In this document: positions 10,841-22,868 of the stretch, piece by piece
Numbering within the stretch: position 1 is the stretch's first letter
How the letters are laid out: the number at the start of each line of letters is the position of its first letter
Origin: Larus michahellis
Lineage: Eukaryota; Chordata; Aves; Charadriiformes; Laridae
DNA: 64,000 nucleotides
Direction of reading: 5' to 3'
Assembly (NCBI RefSeq): GCF_964199755.1
Contig: NC_133896.1
Span: 69,729,142 to 69,793,141, forward strand
Notes under the pieces: generated by a model
The model's input: only the letters and a program-made list of their open reading frames with translations
Told to the model about the DNA's origin: nothing
Databases searched by the model: none
Position numbers and translations under genes: made by a program

Positions 10841-13800
10841 TCTGAGGTTGAATTGTATGTATTGCGATGCATTCATGTATTTTTGTTGATAAAGTTGCAC
10901 GCTTACATGAGTTGACTGTAATGTTAATATTCAATAATCACGATAATTGTATCATAAAAAAGAGGTCACACTTTCTGGCATGAGTATAAAAAATATTTTT
11001 CATATGTTTCTAAAGATAGCACTAATTGCCATAAGGCTTACTTTGTTTATGCATAGGAAAAATTTCCACCAATTGCTAATGATAGACTGTAAGATACTCA
11101 ATAGCCTATAAATGGAGTAAATAACAAAAAATAATTGCAGCATAGCTTCTTAGGATAAAAGTTTTTTGTTTTTTCTCTTTTTATCTTTAAGAAACATAAA
11201 TTGCCAAAACCCGGAATATATTTGTGATAGAAGCAGAGTGGGCTGGAGTATTCTCAATTCACAGAAATTCCATGATCCAGGTATCAAATAAAAGCTTTGC
11301 TTTCCAAGATTCACCTACAGCTAAAAGGTTTTGTCTAGTGGTGTTGGGCTTAAAGCTCCTTATTTCTCTAACAATATATTAGTTCTTCTTTCTGTTGGAA
11401 AAACAATTACTAGGTATTTCGAAAGGACATGTTTCGTTTTTTATTCACTGACCCTTCAAAATAGGTAAATACTCAAATGTGTCCGAAGTTGTCCATTTCT
11501 TCGTTGATGAAAAAAGACTAATTCTTTGTCCCCTTGGTTATTATGAAGACCTGAATGGCCAGGTTGAAGAGTTTGAAAATGTGAAAAGTCTGTCTGTGGG
11601 TGCGTGCTCCAGCAGTCTTGCAGTAGGACATGGGCAATGTCCCCTCTTCATTGTATCTTATGCTTATTTCTACCTTAAATGAAACAGCATAGAACTATTT
11701 TCCTTGTATAACCAAGTTTGGACAGACTGCAGAAATGTGCTGAAAATTGGTTCTCTGAAGGCACCTGTCAAAAGCTAGTAGCACTTTTAGTTATACAGCT
11801 TCGTAGCTTATCGGGTTTCTAACTTTTCTTTACTTCATATTGGTGAGTGCAAGCATGTGTACATGGTATTTTTCTCACTGTGGGATTCTTGCTTGGGTCT
11901 AGGAGCTCTTGCTGCGTGGAGATTTTTCCCTGCGCGAGCTACCAGTCTTGTGCATACACACACTTGTGCAGCTCATAAAAGGGGCAGAAATAAGGGAGAG
12001 GGTCCCACTGTGCTGTCTCAGCTCAGCTGGGACAGGAAAGGTGTGTGAGCAAGCAGACGGGTTGGCTTTGAAGATGGTGGGGCTGAGTTTTGACCTTGAT
12101 TTAGGTATTTTGCAGCTGCACTGCTCCTTAGTGGTGCCTGTCAGCCAGAGCTCACTTTTGCAGGGACTAAAAAAGCCGGTCCTGAAGCAGTGATCTCTGC
12201 CAGTAGGTGTGTTTTGCTGGTTACTTATAGCATTAATTAGTTTTAATGACTTCAGGAACATGTTGTTGGGTGGAACGTGCCGGTTAGGTGGATTATCTGC
12301 AACAATGGCAAAGTCCTTCAGGGCAAGGCTTGATGGAAAAGGCTGGGTTCCAAGGGGAAAATAATGGTTTGCATCATATAATTAAGAAATGTATCACTGA
12401 GTATACACCCAGTGGAGGCGAATTAGGAGGGCTTTTGAATAGATTAATGCTGGCATTTCATATTGTGTGAGTTCTTTTTGCAATTTTTGGGGGGTATATA
12501 ATGTATTTAAACAGCACACAGGATACATATTTGATCTGAATCTGTACAGAAAAGACTATAATAATACGGTACCTTCTAAACAGAGAGACAATTTAAATCA
12601 ATTTGGGAACTGCAGCTGCTATGAAAAGCAGCAGCTTTCTTTGTAGGAGTTGCACCTGGTAAAGATGCCACACCAATGTTCTGTTATGTTTACCCATAGG
12701 AAGGGACATGAAGACAATCAGATGTTTAATTATAATTCTTAAAAGGACATGAATAGAAATTCAGACTTCTAAATACCTGTTTGGAACCATTCTTAACTTT
12801 CTGCTAAAACTAGGCTAACACCCAGACTCCAGAACATGGGAATAGTTTTTGGGCTTGCAGGCTGAGTGCACGTCCAGATGTATTTTGACGCAAGTCAAGG
12901 CGAGACCCCAGCATGCACCGGCGGTCGCAGGCTGCCTGGCTTCCACCGCAAGGCAGCTGGGAGACATCTGGCAGCAACATGAAATGTATCTTCTAAAATC
13001 TCAGCAAATGAGTATAAATGTGGCTGATAGGCAGCTTCTCTGCATTCAGGCTGAAGTCTCCTTGGTCCAAAAAGTCGTGGACTTGTACTGACGGCGGAAC
13101 CAATTGAATTATTCAGGGCACCACTGATCTTCAATGAGGTGCTCTCAACCTATTTCACTAATTCTTAAGATACAGCTATTCTGTGGCCAGCTCAGCTTGC
13201 TTTTCTTGCTGAAGGTTGTGCCACTGAACGTATTTGTGTTAAAACATACCCTGAAGGAACAATGTGCACAAGATTATATTAATGTTTACAATACAGACTA
13301 AGCATGCGTACTAACATTAACTTCTACCAAAGCAGATTTTGTTTGTGGCATCATGTGTGAAAGTCCTTAATTATATGGACTGTAGCTGGAAGCATTCTTT
13401 CCTCACAGAAATATGTGTCTAGATACACTTGCACAATAACCACCTGTTTTTTGTAGGATAGTCAAGTAATAATCCCTTCAAAAAGAGCAACTAAGTGCCC
13501 AACATATTAATGCAAAGGAGGATTAATGAATTATTTACTACGTTAGAAGCAATTTGTATTTATAGTAAAAATACCAACTGTACTGCTATTTAGATGAAAG
13601 TGGGAACAGTCTGCTTAGAATCATTTGTCTTAAAGTTAAGTTGAGCTGGTTGCATTGTTTACTAGATTAGGCAGGATGTATTTCAGCTGATAAATAAAGA
13701 ATGGAGGTTTTGCCAGATGATGCACTTTCCCTAAATCATGATTGACTCTGAAAGGATTTGCTTTGCTTCTTGTGTAGTTTTCCTATTACACAGCCTGTCT

Positions 13801-16800
13801 GAGATGAGCTTTGACCAGCTTTGCAATCAGATGTGATTACTTTCTACTGCTCCATTTAACTGCAAAAATTGCTGTGAGTTGCAAATCTACTCACGTGATG
13901 AAGTTCAGACTGAGCTACTGTCAGAGCTGGAGAAAACTCTATGGAAGTCAAGACATTGCTCCTCTTGCTCTGCATCCTTTTGAGGAGGCAGGGAAAGAGC
14001 AGATTTTGCCCATCAATGTGGAATAAGATGGTGTCAAGTATAGTAGCCTGTGGAAATTATATTACGCAGGAAACTTTGTTAAATAATTTTAAACCTGAGA
14101 AAACGTGGTAAAATTGCATGGGAGTTGAAGCCTAGAGAAATGTGAAGGGCTGACTTTAATATGTTTTGAATTCAACCGGGGTAAAGGAAAACAGAGTTTT
14201 CCAACACCTCACACTTAAATGAAAATGTATTCCCTAGTGTACCACAGATTTCTGCGCCAGTGATTTTTGCAAGAAATATTGTGAATTTGTTTTTTAAAGA
14301 CTTGTTACATCTAAAAGTTTATCATCTCCCACAATCATACTAAAGCTTATTGGAATATATTAATGGATTTTAGTTTCTTTGCCCTCTTTTTTTGTTTAAG
14401 CCCTCTTGGTTTACAGTTGTTGTCAGTAAAAGCCTAGGCTTATCTTGTTGCCAGAGAATCTGTGCTTTTTTTTCTGTCTCACCACAAAGAAGAGACAAAT
14501 TATACTTTGGTATAGTTTTATGTAACCGTACAGCAGGATCTACAATGAGAAAGTCTTTTTTTCCTAGTGGCCAGCTGTCTGAAACCAGCAATGCATAAAC
14601 ACGTCCATTCACCCAGATAATCATTTTCCCAGATTTGATTTAAGGCACTTCATTGAAGTTATTATGCTCATGTAAAAGAGCAACAATATATGAGTGAATC
14701 AGGCCTTAGGCCTTGATTTTCATCCAAAAGATAAAAGCAAATGAAGAAATGCAGAGAACAAAACAATGGGTAAAGAACTGGAACTGAATCACTTCTGGAG
14801 GGAGATTTAGGACTTAATCCTGCAAAGAAAAAACCTGCTCTGGCCCTGATCCAAAACAGTACTCAAGTCTTAACTCTAACTCCATCAGCAGTTTCACTAA
14901 AGCCTCTGTAGCTTCACTAAAGCCAAATGTCTGCCAAAGATCTGCTCAAGCGCTTTGTAGACTAAGGCCAGAATATCAGTAATTTGCAGGACTGAACCCT
15001 CAAAGAAATGATCTTGGTCAATTGATAAGGACTGGTAATGAGCTGAACTTGCAGGAGAGAGCGCAGGCGCTGGCTGTGGGCAGGTCAATGGGTTGCTGAA
15101 GTCAAGGGAGGATTAACAGGGAAGTTGTAGCAAAACCTACTGAAAGAAAATAGCTTTACTGTTATTTAAACATTTTCAACTTTTTTTATTTTCAATTAGA
15201 ATAATTTCTAAACAGGTTTTGAAGGAGCACAATGTTTTCGAGAACTGAAATTTTTGTTGTGGCAAAATTCCTATTTCGCCGTCAAATGTTTCATTGACAA
15301 TTGTCAAGTCAGAAGTTAGACCCAGAATTGAAGCGCATGAGAATACCTCCACATTTGCTGTCTAGCTGTAGAGGTTATTGCTTGACTTTCTTCTCAAATA
15401 AATAGCTCTGCTGTTCATCTAGTTCTTTGAGTGGTGTATACCAGTCTTGTGTTTGCACGATTTTGAAGATGCACGGTTTAATGGTACATGTATATAAATG
15501 GTGTATGTGATATATTCTTAATTGTTTTCCATCAGTATACTGATGCAACCCATACCATACCCGATTCCTTGCAGATTGCCGTTCCTTGAGCTGAAATCTT
15601 TATTGAACCATTTAAAATGATGATTTTTCCACAGTTAGTTACCTTTTCAGGTAGACAAGAGAGAGGTGTTGTGTCTGTGGGGGCAAAAAGGCAGTGTCTG
15701 AAAGGTGAATTTATTTTCATAAGGCAAGTATACCTGTGGCATACTTGAGAGATGAAAATAAATTGCAGATAACTGCTTGGCACTAAATGTAGGTTAGGTA
15801 AGACCAGTTGATGCTAAGCGAGGCAGGAGGACAGCCCAGAGCACTTGGAGCCGGTCTGAAGCTGGCCAGCCTACCTCAGGGGTTGACAGCCAGGACACTC
15901 ATTTGGGGGAACTTGAATTTGCAGGTGGGTGGCCATGTCTGCCTGTGGTCTCTCCCCTCTAAGGCCAGGCTGTTTCAGCAAAGGGACCAGACCTGCTGTC
16001 CCTCCCAGCCCCAGGGCAGGCAGGCTGGCAGGGGAGTGCCTGCAGGCTCCTGGGGCCGGAGCCTGACCACGCCGCCTCCTCCCACCGCTGGGCTTTGAGT
16101 GGTTTCACGTCCTGCGGGGACAGTTATGCCTGGTGCTCGCTCTGCAACTGCTGCATTTTGGGTTCTGCATGCTCCTTTCCAAACTGAATGTGATAAAAAT
16201 TTACTTTATAAGGAGTGATTTGTGCAAATAACCCAGGAATCCAGAGCTCATATGTGGGTCAGAGTTCAGCTTCAAGTTTGAGCTCACACTTGCTGGCTCA
16301 CAATGAGCTGGTTTAGAACTCCTCAAGCTTCCCAGGATTTGCGTTAGGATCCAATTTTCTTTTTTCTTGGGTGTTTGGATCTGGGACTGTGGTTTTTACT
16401 ATTTGAGACAGGATATTCAGATCCAGACATAGAGTTTAAATCTAGATTTAATCTGAGCTGTCTCTAGTTATGAGCACATGTAGAGGAAGAGAAACAGGGT
16501 GTAAAGATGGTGACTAAATTCCTCAGTGCTCAAAAAGTGTTCGTGTTCAGTTTCCTTTATATTTGGACAGAGATTTGAATAATTTTAAAATTATTTAAAC
16601 AGACTGCCTCATTATATCTTAATCTAAACTGGACATCTTTCTAAAAAGACGTTTTTAAAAGTGCTGCCATAAACTAAATATAAATTACTGATGTGATTCA
16701 GGAATTCTTAATTCAGAATCCATGGCTTATGGTATTTTAGCATTTCCACTGGATGATATACTGGCTAATCATTAAGATGATTAAGAGGAAGACATGAATG

Positions 16801-19800
16801 AAAGTAACTGCAGATGGCCCTCAAGCTGCTGGAGTGCTACATCCAGATTTCAGATAGACCTCCAGCTGTTTAGGTTCCCATTATGCAAAGCAAAGGTTGT
16901 CCCAGAATTAACTTTTACTGCAAGCCCCCCATGAGATTTTGACCACCCAAATACCTACTAAGAAAATTTCTGCAGCGTACCACTTCGTTTTCATTTATGC
17001 CACACTTCATTATATGTGGTAAATAGGCCTAGATAGCAACCAACCAACAAGAGTCCTTTTGTCTACTACCCCACATGGGAATCATATATCCTTAATAGGG
17101 AAGATGTGCTTTTGGAGTCCAACCAAGCTGGTAGTAGTCCTTCTACATTTGCTTTTCCTTAAGAAAATGCAGTTCATGCCCTTTCCCACTGAATAAATGG
17201 TTCTAATTATCTGAAACATTTCACATTTTTTCCAGTGTTTAATCAATGGCTTCCAAAAAGCCTGGACTTGGAACAGAGTCTTGAAGCTCTGCATGACCAC
17301 AGCCGTTGCTCTGATCTGACTTAATCTTGCCCACCTCAGGGATAATTTACAGCTATTTGATCTGTTATGTAAAATACATCCAAGGTTATTGACCTATAGC
17401 CTCCCGCAGTCCCACTTGCTCACACAGGATATTCCAGGGTCGCTTTAGCTCAATTGAGCAATAATATTTTCTAAAAGTAGCCCCAGTGAAACTTGTAGGG
17501 CTGGCTACTTGTTTAGGAAAGTCGTCTTTACTGTATAAAAGTACCAGAGTCCAACTTGGGATAATGCTGCTTTCTCGGTGAAAACAACTGCAAGGGAAAT
17601 TCTGCAGCTGGTAAAAAAAATAAAATAAAATAACAAAAACATATTAGAGCCCATATCGTTAGCAGCATTCCTGAAGAAGGGAACCTGCACTTATCTGAAA
17701 ATCTGCAGGTTTTTGTAGTGCCAAAGAAGACTGAAGAATTCATATAGAATATCCGACAGCTTTTACCTGTTACTTGCTTAGGATGGGAGAGGATCCTCAA
17801 GGAAGGACTTGGGTACAAATGCTCCAGAAGTGTCTGCCTCCCAGTACTCTGATGGCTTCAGGCAAACTGGGGTTAATCATCTACTCTGAGCTAAGCGGAA
17901 AACTGGTTGCCTCTCAGGTTTGAAAATACTATTCTTTCTGCATGAGACACCAAAAAGAAAGGTGTTATCCCAGGGAGCAAACCTGCTTTGTTTCTTTCTG
18001 CTCTCGGATGAATAACTTGGTATTTTCAGAAAGTTAACTCAGATGGACTTATGAAGATGAAAGTGTGATTAGGGGTATAATCCATCTCCACATCTGAGAA
18101 AATGTGTAAAACCAGTGAGAAGGAGCTGTACAGCAACAGTCACATGCACTCCTTAAGCCTGATGCCGATGGCGACTCCTTGGCTGGTATCGTGTGATCTT
18201 TTAAAGGCTTGTAATGGAAAGAGGAAGAAATGTCTCCAGACTCTAAAAATCTAGTTTACCACTTCAGTCTATGATAAATTAACTGACCGTTTACTCTGTT
18301 CGAATCCCAACAAAGGCAAAAAATGTAAGCATGTCTGCCTGGCATGAAGTGTGGAAGTAAGCAACATGCCTCCATTCACCTCTGGCTTACTGCGCCGATG
18401 CTAAATTCAAGAAACACAGAATTTGAAATGAATGTATTGGACGCAGCATCAAAGCATTGTCTTGATCACCATCATCCATTCACAGTCTTGCAGAGTGTAG
18501 TAATGCATATTTTCTTGCCTATTCTTAGATTTGTAGTTTGACCTATGAGAATTATTTTTATCTCTTGCTGAGATCGGGAGAGTAGACAGGCTACACTAGA
18601 GCTTTGATATATTAGCTGATTAGAGCTTCTGGCAGCCTTCAGGATGGAGTTTCTCAGCAGCAAGTTCTCCAGAGGATTTCTGAGGGTGGGATTACTGTTA
18701 AGTTTTTTCCTGATCACAGTCCTGCTGCTAATAGAGTGTGTGAAACAAAAGTTCAAATGTTGGCACATTCTCCTATGGGATAGCAAGTTTCACAGTGTAT
18801 AATTTCCATATCTGAAATAAGCTACACGATGATTTGGTTTTTTTCTGATCCATGATCTGTGGTGCATCCAGAAGAAGCATAGGCTGTGGTTACTAATCTA
18901 GTTATTAGTGCTTCTATACTACTTTTCCCAAGCTCATGCAAATTAGTGTAAAAAAAAAAAAGAAAAAAGGTAAATCATAGAAGCTATCTGAATGCATTTC
19001 TATGCAAACAGGGTATCAAGAATTAAGGAAGTGGGAATTCCTGCTACCTCGGATGCCTGAGTTAGAAGCATAGTCATTGTTCGTCTCTCATACAGTCCTT
19101 GGAGAAAGTTTAACATCTGAATTTCCTCCAAAAATACTAGTTCTCTCCATTGACAATAGAAGGTTCCTACTGTAACTAGGTTCTTAAATTCGATTCTTAA
19201 ATTTGCAAGTCATTAGTTATTCCCCTCCCAAATGCTGGCATCTTCTGGGGCTTACTTCTCTTTCTCAACCGCTTTGAAATCTTGATGGAAATTCCCCTGT
19301 TTGGAATTGGATGTGGCCCTTAAAGTACTACGCTGGTAAGCCACCAGGAGACTATCAAGAAATAGTATCTTTCAGGCAGTTTGAAATAGACTCCAAGTAA
19401 CCAAAATGTGAAAAGATGCACTGTATCCTCTTATCAGTCCCGCACATATGCGTGTTAACTGAGCAATACTTGTAAGCTGATGCTCTTCATTGCACATGTA
19501 ATATGAGGTTTAAGAGAATTTTAAAAGGGTTTAAGAGATTCTAAAATAATCTTTTGCTCCCTGTGGTTGTTAATCACAAGCTGTGAGTGCCAATTTCTCT
19601 CTAGCGCTTCCACAGAAGAAGGTGGAATTTTCCTTCTCTCATCTGGCCGAGTAAGAGAGCTGGGGTCCTGAAACATGTATGATCTTTGTGACATCCAGTG
19701 GAGGTGTTACAGCTGAGCAGAAGCTCCTTTCCACCTCCCAGTTGTATACTCCTCATTACAATATGTTGCCAAAATTTTTGCAGGAATTCACAATGTTGTC

Positions 19801-21086
19801 CTCTTCCCTTGCTGGTGTCCTCAGAGTCCTGTCTAGGGACTTTGAGAGGCAGAAGCACTGCCTTTCCACTTTCTAGCATGCCTCCTTGGCGATCAGGCAT
19901 GGCCGACGTGCCCACAGCTGCCTTCCCAGCCCTTTGAGCCACATGCACACACCAATCCCTTGCAGCTGCCACTGCACCGCCTATCCCTGACACACCACAG
20001 CATCGAGCCACAGAAGGGCAGCTGTACTACCAATTTACTCTTTTAACCATGTTTTTTGTGTGGCTTTGAGGGAAAGCAGGAGGAGTACCATGGCTATCCT
20101 GGCCTTGGTACTTCCTCTGTCCCAGCCTGTGGGGACAAGAGGCTCTGGGGTCCCTGGCTGGGGATCAGCAGGTATGGTGTGATAAGGTGTGCACGCAGAC
20201 ACCACAGCCACGTTGCTGCATTTGTCGTTTAATTTGATTGGCATGATTTTATAGGTGGCTAAACCCATATGCAGTTTGACAGGGATCAGGGCTACGTTAT
20301 GGGTTGATAATGAGGTCTAGGGGGACTTAGTATCCACCAGCTGCACATCTGTGGAGGAAAAAAAAGCAAGAGAAATTAGGAATACTATCTCTTCCTACTA
20401 GTTAAAGAATCAAGGCTTCTGGAATAAATCCTTGGCCTGAAGGAGTCTTAAACATGCTGAAGCTGGAGTGGTAATTTGCATCTCCTTTGGGCCTGCCAAC
20501 GTCAGCCAAGTATAGGCCACAGAAAGCATCAAGGAGAGAATATAATGCAATCTAATTCTTCCGTACTCCAAAAGTTTCTCACTCTGTAAAACATATTTAG
20601 GAAAGCCCATAAATGAGGAGGAAATGAGATTAAAAAGGCACAGGTATTAGCAAATCGGAAGTAAATTCAACACTGGAAGGTGTCTTATGGTGGGTGCCCA
20701 GTGTAGGATAAAAGTAAACAAGTGATCTAAGAAATGGTAAATACAAGCAACGAGAAGACAATTATATTACATCTTCAGGCCATGATGTGGAACAAAATCT
20801 TTACAAACCGATCCAACATTGCCACCTGCGGGTCGCTTTGGTGAGGAGCTGGAGGGGCCACCGCAGCGCTGCCCAGCGAGGGGGCCACGGGCACAAGCCT
20901 AAAGGGTCTGTGGGAGCTTGCCGTGTCCGGCCTGGGGGGACAACGAGCCTTCAGGCAGGGCATTGCACATCACAAATGTGTAATTCTATTCATCAAACAC
21001 AAAATGTAATGCTCTTTCGAGACACTGGTAGTTATAACACTCTTCCTGTTGTAAAATACCAGTTTCCCTGTTTCAAGAGAGGGGAA
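10841..21086. other. Intergenic non-coding sequence
   Basis: I find no supported coding exon in these 10 kb. GC-richer patches occur at about 12,840-13,090, 15,800-16,100 and 20,820-20,960, the last with several CpGs, but none has a recognisable protein, splice context or promoter. Homopolymer tracts include an A-run at 18,950-18,961. A tRNA-like TGTTCGAATCCC near 18,297 has no matching A box or cloverleaf. Confidence 0.55.
18950..18967 (+). repeat. A-rich tract
   Basis: Twelve A's, one G and six A's in a row, following unique sequence. No gene-derived sequence was recognised upstream, so there is no evidence for a processed pseudogene tail. Confidence 0.8.
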
Positions 21087-21178
21087 TCTGCTCTAGGTGA
21101 ACCTGCCTCGGCAGAGGGGTTGGACTAGATGATCTCTGAAGGTCCCTTTCAACCCCTACCATGCTGTGATTCTGTGAA
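21087..21178 (+). mobile_element. CR1 LINE 3' terminal fragment
   Basis: A 5'-truncated CR1 of about 90 bp containing CTGCTCTAGGTGA, GGTTGGACTAGATGATCTC, AAGGTCCCTTTCAACCCC and the terminal GTGATTCTGTGA. The end AACCCCTACCAT is shared, in reverse orientation, with the CR1 at 38,440, so the two probably belong to the same subfamily. It has no coding capacity. Confidence 0.92.
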
Positions 21179-21692
21179 TCATTAATCTTCTGTTCCTTCC
21201 CTAGGTCAAACAACTGTATCCATGATCCGGCTAAATTTCTCTTTGTGGTTTTAACTGCGTATTTGGAGCCACGCGCCACTCTCTCCGGCACTGTCGGATT
21301 CTCAGTAGCTCTGTTGACTTCCCTGGGTTATACCTGCAGGGAATTTTGGCTTCAGTTGAGTTGCACCAGAAGAGAATTTGCCACTTACTGACAGGTCTCT
21401 GGTTGAGTGCAGTCACTGACCACAGTTAAAATTAATATTTGAGGGGAAATCACACTTCAGCAAAGGGTGAATTTAGCTGATATGTCTGTTTATTCACTGG
21501 GATTGTATTTAAATGCAGATTTCTAATAAATATTTCTGTTTCTTCATAGTTTTATTCACTAATCATACATCCTAATTGTAGTACATACGTTATTTCTACG
21601 CCTTATGAATGAAATACAAGAGTGAACAGTGAAATAAAATAATTATAAAACAAAAGAAAATGCTCCACTGGTATACAAACACACTATATATA

Positions 21693-21716
21693 TTTGTGTG
21701 TGTGTGTATATATTTA
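21693..21716 (+). repeat. (TA)/(TG) microsatellite
   Basis: A short ATATATAT stretch runs into TTTGTGTGTGTGTGTATATAT. It is a simple-sequence tract, likely variable in length. Confidence 0.8.
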
Positions 21717-22552
21717 TTAGACCTGTTATGTATGGATTCACGCCTACAAAGGAGGCAAAATAAGAGGAGGATGATGCATTTAAACACTACAAATGCAAGA
21801 AATGGGCGGCATTGGATTATCTTGTGCTCTGTTTATGCAGGTGCACCACATAGGCTGGGGTCACTTGAGAGGGTCACTGTAGAAGATGCAATGTGTAGAA
21901 TACTGCTGCTTTTTGGGAGGCTACTTTCCTCCATGGGGTGTGCACAGAAATTAATAAATACATGTAATGTGTTATTTTACTGGATCTGTACTGCCTTCTT
22001 TCAGCTGAAGGTCTGGAATCTGTCATAAAAATCCATATTGCTTGGCAAATGTTTTATTGACGAGGTTTTTCTTCTGGAAAGAACAAAGGGAGCAGATGGA
22101 AAGCTTGCAGAGCGTGTTGCCTGGATGCAGAATGACGAGTGGTCAGCTGCAGCAGGAGAGCTGCTGGTGTGAGAAAAGGTGAGGTGGAAAGGTGACTGAT
22201 GCCGTTTCTGTCAGTGAGCACTGCGAAAACAACCCTAAAAAGATCTTGCAGTATTACATACACATCGCTTTTCTGGTAAAAATTAAAGTAGAAATTTGTC
22301 GTTGCCCTGATTTGAGGCCTAAACCACGACAGGCACGTTCTGCCCTAGGGGTGGTAAGGTACCTGCTGTGTAGTCCAAGGAGGGGTGGGTGGAAGCGGGG
22401 TATTCTCGTGCTTACAAGTACTCCTCGCATCTGTCTCCGGCTGACTTTGTCCGACTGCTGGCTGCCTTTCTGGGCCAGTTGTGCCTGTGACCTGCTGGGT
22501 TAGAGGGAACCAGAATGCAAAGGGTGGAATCTGCGCTGGTTACATCAGCATT

Positions 22553-22588
22553 AGCTCCCCCTGCTTTGGGGAGCTTTGCTTTGGGGAG
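22553..22588 (+). repeat. Small palindrome with duplicated arm
   Basis: AGCTCCCC (22,553-22,560) pairs perfectly with GGGGAGCT (22,568-22,575) over a 7 nt loop. The half-site GCTTTGGGGAG at 22,563-22,573 is repeated directly at 22,578-22,588. Confidence 0.8.
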
Positions 22589-22837
22589 GTTTGCTTCTCA
22601 CAGAGAAAAACATACTTTATGGGTGGAATGCCACATAATTCTTCCTTTCCTTTATCTGCCCTCTTATCTCCATTTAAAGTGACTTTCATTTCTTCTTGAG
22701 CTGATGGTGAGATAACAAGGATTAGAAGACAATATAATTTGATCCACGCCCAGATACTCACTGTTATCCCCTGCTTAGCAGATGACCATGAAGTCTTTTA
22801 TAATTTACGGATGAAATAGCAAAACGTACGTGCAAAC

Positions 22838-22868
22838 TATTATTATTATTATTGCTATTGTTATTGTT
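22838..22868 (+). repeat. (TTA)n microsatellite
   Basis: Five to six TTA units followed by interrupted TTG/TTA units. Simple sequence without gene context. Confidence 0.85.

Noticed and set aside
18290..18315. tRNA B-box-like TGTTCGAATCCC
   Set aside because: No A box at the correct distance upstream and no cloverleaf can be formed.
19601..20011. 136-codon minus frame
   Set aside because: No recognisable family, cysteine- and glycine-containing but without a pattern, and no exon context.
22311..22332. CCTAAACCACGACA, resembling the 3' end of the LTR type at 7,496
   Set aside because: The similarity is confined to about 14 bases and nothing upstream matches the LTR.
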